Of a DNA stretch of 25,960 bases, positions 23,372 through 25,960 are shown piece by piece (the stretch's first letter is position 1; each line of letters begins with the position of its first letter). The stretch spans positions 1 to 25,960 of the forward strand of contig JAJNPV010000007.1 in NCBI GenBank assembly GCA_021155195.1, in the 5' to 3' direction. Below the pieces are notes generated by a model. The model worked only from the letters and a program-made list of their open reading frames with translations, searched no databases and had not been told where the DNA came from. Made by a program: the position numbers and the translations under genes. The stretch comes from Ohtaekwangia sp. (GTDB lineage: Bacteria > Bacteroidota > Bacteroidia > Cytophagales > Cyclobacteriaceae).

Positions 23372-24406
23372 ATGAAGAAGCTAACAAAACCAATACTCAG
23401 AATTGTTTTTATTCTTGCAAGCATAGGCTCGCTGTATTTTGTTCCCTGGATTCTGGTAAAGGCCTGGATATTACCACTCCCCGATACTGTTCAAGAGCAG
23501 TTAGAGGAAGGCATTGGTCATGGTTTTGATGGCATGATTGTGTACGTGGATCAGGCTGGCAAACCAGCAGAGTTTTATGCGGCTGGCTGGCATGATCGGA
23601 AAAATAAAATCCCTGCCTACCCACAAGCTTTATTCAAGATTGCCAGTATTACCAAATTGTATGTGGCTGTCGCAACCGCAAAATTAGTTAAGGCCAATCG
23701 TTTGTCGTTGGATAAAACCCTTGCTGAATACTTTCCTGCACTGGCAGGAAGAATTGAAAATGCAGAACGGATCACGTTGCGAATGATGGTGCAGCATAGA
23801 AGTGGCATTCCCAATTTTGTAGACCATCCTGATTACTGGACAAAACCACCAAAGAATAAACAAGAGACACTGGAGTATGCGCTGGATTTACCGGCCGACT
23901 TTGAACCCGGTGAAGATTATGGGTATTCAAATACGAACTACATGTTGATCTCTGACCTGATTGATAACGTGTTGGGGTATCCTCATCAGCAATATATCAA
24001 GGAAGAAATTTTGATACCTCTGGGGTTGAAAAATACTTTTGGTTCGCTGCACGAAGTGAATATAGAAGATGTAATGAGTGGCTATTACGTGGGGGTTGAT
24101 AAAGATTTTAAAACTGAAGATACAGGGTTAATGCTGGCTACCGCAGAGGATGTGGGCATATTCCTCCGGGCGCTAAATGATGGTTCCGTATTTAAGGATG
24201 GCGAACAGGAAATCTATTCCTCCATTTACGAGTACAACCATACAGGTCTGCTTGTGGGCTATCAAAGTATGGCAGAATACCACAAAGACATCGACACGGT
24301 GATTATTCAATTTAATAATACAACCAACTTTGATGGCTATGACTGGAATTTAGCGGAGATCATATATAACCGCATTGTTAAAATAGTGAGGAACAGAGAC
24401 TCGTAA
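23372..24406 (+). CDS. Serine hydrolase, class C beta-lactamase / D-Ala-D-Ala peptidase-like
   Basis: This 344-aa protein starts with an N-terminal hydrophobic segment (about residues 5-30), so it is membrane-anchored or exported. The beta-lactamase-type active site is complete: Ser92-Ile-Thr-Lys95 in IASITKLY, Tyr185-Ser-Asn in YGYSNTNY, and HTG beginning at His290 in YNHTGLLVGY, the usual third motif. VQHRSGIPNF is also typical. The family covers penicillin-binding DD-peptidases, class C beta-lactamases and esterases. The sequence does not tell which, and resistance should not be assumed. It is paired with a DUF4386 gene. Confidence 0.9.
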   Translation: MKKLTKPILRIVFILASIGSLYFVPWILVKAWILPLPDTVQEQLEEGIGHGFDGMIVYVDQAGKPAEFYAAGWHDRKNKIPAYPQALFKIASITKLYVAVATAKLVKANRLSLDKTLAEYFPALAGRIENAERITLRMMVQHRSGIPNFVDHPDYWTKPPKNKQETLEYALDLPADFEPGEDYGYSNTNYMLISDLIDNVLGYPHQQYIKEEILIPLGLKNTFGSLHEVNIEDVMSGYYVGVDKDFKTEDTGLMLATAEDVGIFLRALNDGSVFKDGEQEIYSSIYEYNHTGLLVGYQSMAEYHKDIDTVIIQFNNTTNFDGYDWNLAEIIYNRIVKIVRNRDS

Positions 24407-24459
24407 CAGTTATAAAACAAATTAATCCTCAATCCTAACCTTGAACTTTTAGATCGGGT

Positions 24460-24508
24460 CTGTATCTTGGTAGGAATTAGATACAGGAACATATGTTCCT
24501 ATATCTAA
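24460..24508. promoter_or_regulatory. Overlapping palindromes upstream of thioesterase gene
   Basis: Arms 24477-24492 and 24493-24508 are a near-perfect 32-base palindrome (one mismatched pair) around CATATG. Its left arm contains AGATACAG (24479-24486), which can instead pair perfectly with CTGTATCT at 24460-24467. The two stems exclude each other. This could be a dimeric operator or an attenuator-like switch 52 bases before the next gene. Confidence 0.5.
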
Positions 24509-24560
24509 TATAGTGCTTCACGCTTGAAGACAATTTAGAAGTTCTAAAGAGAAAAACTAT

Positions 24561-25091
24561 ATGTTCTATTATTGGTATCGTATTATTAGAATTCTAGTTG
24601 CCAGAAATTTTCAAAAGCAGGTTGATATCGAGAATGAACTGACAAGAACCTTTAGTGTTCGCCTTTTTGATTGTGATGGATTACGGGTAATGACAGCATT
24701 CAAATATGCTACCTATATGGACTTTATACGTTGGGAACTTATTGCTCGTTCAAAACTATATAATGAAATTCTACTAAAAGGCCTTGCTCCGACACTGGGC
24801 TCTCAAAAAATTGTTTACAGAAAGCCATTAAAATTATGGACGAAGTTTAGCGTCAGGCTTACGACTGCAGGGTGGGACGATAAATGGGTTTATAACGTGC
24901 ACAAATTCGAGCAAGAAGGAGAGATAAAAGCCATAGGTATTACACGAGCATTGATTTGGAGAAAAGATAAACCTCAGATTTTGATGGAGATATTACAAAA
25001 TATTGGAGTCACAAACTTAAGTAAAACACCACCTGAGTGGGTGCTGGCCATATTTCAAAGCGATAAAGAGATGCTTGCAAATGACGTTTGA
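24561..25091 (+). CDS. Hot-dog fold acyl-CoA thioesterase-like protein
   Basis: This 176-aa protein resembles the 4HBT/THEM6-type thioesterases. An N-terminal hydrophobic stretch (FYYWYRIIRILVAR) precedes LTRTFSVRLFDCDGLRVM, then the long hot-dog helix TAFKYATYMDFIRWELIARS. Strands follow with SQKIVYRKPLKLWTKFSV and VHKFEQEGEIKAIGITRALI. Asp38 in DCDGL takes the place of the usual active-site Asp region, but I cannot assign the catalytic residue with certainty. The likely role is cleavage of an acyl-CoA or acyl carrier thioester. The next gene starts 27 bases downstream. Confidence 0.8.
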   Translation: MFYYWYRIIRILVARNFQKQVDIENELTRTFSVRLFDCDGLRVMTAFKYATYMDFIRWELIARSKLYNEILLKGLAPTLGSQKIVYRKPLKLWTKFSVRLTTAGWDDKWVYNVHKFEQEGEIKAIGITRALIWRKDKPQILMEILQNIGVTNLSKTPPEWVLAIFQSDKEMLANDV

Positions 25092-25118
25092 TAAAACCCT
25101 TAAAAACTTTTAAAGAAA

Positions 25119-25727
25119 ATGAATAAATTTATTTTTCTTGCATCGATTGCTTTTTGTTTGATAATTTCTTGCTCAAATCCAAATCATCCAGATAACTCTG
25201 ACAATGCAATCAATCAAATTGTAAGTGCAAATGACTCCAGTACAACCATTAAAAATAAAAATATGAGTACTCAAAAAATCACACCCTACTTGTGGGTAGA
25301 GAAAGATGCCAAAGCTGTAGCAGATTACTACTTATCTATTTTTAAAGACGGTAAACTAAAAGATTTTCGAAAGTTTGATAGTGACGAAAGTGGAAACGAT
25401 GCAGGCATAGAAACAGCGGTAATTGAAATAGCAGGAATGGAGTTTAGTATATTAGCTGCAGGCCCACTATTCAAATTTAATGAAGCAGTTTCTTTTGTTA
25501 TTAATACAAAAGACCAAGCTGAAACGGATTATTATTGGGACGCTCTTACTAAAAATGGTGGAGAGGAAGGCTCTTGCGGATGGTGTAAAGATAAATATGG
25601 ATTATCATGGCAAGTTGTACCAACTGAATATTTTGAATTAATACATAGCAATGATCCAATCGTAAGGGAAAAAGCAATGAAGAACACATTAAAGCAGAAA
25701 AAAATAATCCTTTCAGAACTTAAATAG
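25119..25727 (+). CDS. PhnB-like VOC family lipoprotein
   Basis: This 202-aa protein has a lipoprotein leader with lipobox IISC (Cys18) and a disordered Asn/Ser-rich linker to about residue 48. The PhnB-type VOC domain follows: ITPYLWVEKDAKAVADYYLS, then IEIAGMEFSILAAGP, and EEGSCGWCKDKYGLSWQVVP. Met49 (ATG 25263) is where ordinary cytoplasmic PhnB-like proteins begin, so the leader looks like an addition, or a second start could give a cytoplasmic form. The reaction is unknown. PhnB-like domains are often annotated as 3-demethylubiquinone methyltransferase-like without support. Confidence 0.88.
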   Translation: MNKFIFLASIAFCLIISCSNPNHPDNSDNAINQIVSANDSSTTIKNKNMSTQKITPYLWVEKDAKAVADYYLSIFKDGKLKDFRKFDSDESGNDAGIETAVIEIAGMEFSILAAGPLFKFNEAVSFVINTKDQAETDYYWDALTKNGGEEGSCGWCKDKYGLSWQVVPTEYFELIHSNDPIVREKAMKNTLKQKKIILSELK

Positions 25728-25802
25728 CCTTAACTTATTGACTCTCGCTTTTGTCTGTGTTCTTCCCCGAAAAAAGAATAAAATAAAGAACGTTGGTGAA
25801 GA

Positions 25803-25960
25803 ACACCAAGGTTGACAAGAGCAGAGTTGAAACTCGGAATGATTTTCGGAACATTCACCCTACTGTCACTCACCATTGCTTGCCTGGGTTTGTTCGGGCT
25901 TGCAACCTTTAGTGCCGAAAAACGCTCGAAGGAGATTGGCATTCGTAAAGTACTTGGCGC
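25803..25960 (+). pseudogene. 5'-truncated FtsX/MacB-type ABC permease fragment (runs off window)
   Basis: Codons from about 25812 give AELKLGMIFGTFTLLSLTIA, then CLGLFGLATFSAEKRSKEIG, then IRKVLGA. This is the conserved third-TM and cytoplasmic-loop region of FtsX-type permeases, found about 100 residues before the end of an 800-aa protein. A TGA at 25797-25799 blocks the frame just upstream and no earlier permease coding is visible, so the first part of the gene is missing. The 3' end lies beyond the window. A short independent gene from TTG 25812 or ATG 25839 cannot be excluded. Confidence 0.75.

Noticed and set aside
25730..25942. 70-codon minus-strand open frame at the right edge
   Set aside because: It runs opposite the FtsX-type permease fragment, whose conserved protein sequence is on the plus strand.

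Overview
The window looks like a chromosomal segment from a member of the Bacteroidota (Cytophagales- or Chitinophagales-like). The gene content supports this: a DUF4382 lipoprotein, an S9 peptidase, a GAF/multi-PAS histidine kinase, a DUF4386 membrane protein, DUF1801 and YdeI-type small proteins, and an MacB/FtsX-type permease remnant. Most genes lack a clear Shine-Dalgarno site, base composition is moderately AT-rich, and several exported proteins have Bacteroidota-style lipoboxes. No rRNA, tRNA, integrase, transposase or CRISPR array was found.

Region 1 (about 1-5520) is an accessory islet of poorly characterised genes, in either orientation, separated by unusual palindromic repeats. Two repeat families recur. 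One is a stem-loop whose stem changes in sequence but stays paired, around a conserved loop (121-180, 1736-1798, 2680-2737). The other is a long imperfect palindrome whose arms begin AAC and carry a TATA-rich core (2767-2927, 3538-3658, with half sites at 1828 and 3389). The layout resembles an integron cassette array, but the ends do not match the attC core and no integrase is present. The first unit carries a probable two-gene defence module: a winged-helix/TM/coiled-coil protein plus a SIR2-like (DUF4917-like) protein. It lies between 19-nt inverted repeats with one mismatch. Other units carry an orphan two-TM protein, a small EF-hand membrane protein, and a DUF1801 / beta-propeller / membrane-protein trio.

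Region 2 (5780-9970) is a run of small plus-strand enzymes: NTF2-like, cupin, a frameshifted dihydrofolate-reductase-like gene, VOC/glyoxalase, an EthD lipoprotein, an alditol-oxidase-like FAD lipoprotein and a DUF1905/YdeI protein. It ends at a perfect 14-bp hairpin. Region 3 (10039-14273, minus strand) holds a DUF4382 lipoprotein, an S9 prolyl-oligopeptidase-type peptidase and an alpha/beta hydrolase lipoprotein. Region 4 (14449-20117, plus) holds a large orphan sensor kinase, an ankyrin-repeat protein, and an overlapping trio of ECF sigma factor, a 62-aa single-TM protein and lgt.

Region 5 (20238-25960) holds a DUF1835 protein, a minus-strand pair of Tat/lipoprotein molybdopterin oxidoreductase and cytochrome b, a DUF4386 protein with a serine hydrolase, a hot-dog thioesterase, a PhnB-like VOC lipoprotein, and a 5'-truncated FtsX-type permease at the right edge. 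Six predicted lipoproteins in the window would be substrates of the encoded Lgt. The strongest candidates for something new are the palindrome-bounded gene units and the SIR2-like two-gene module inside the first of them.
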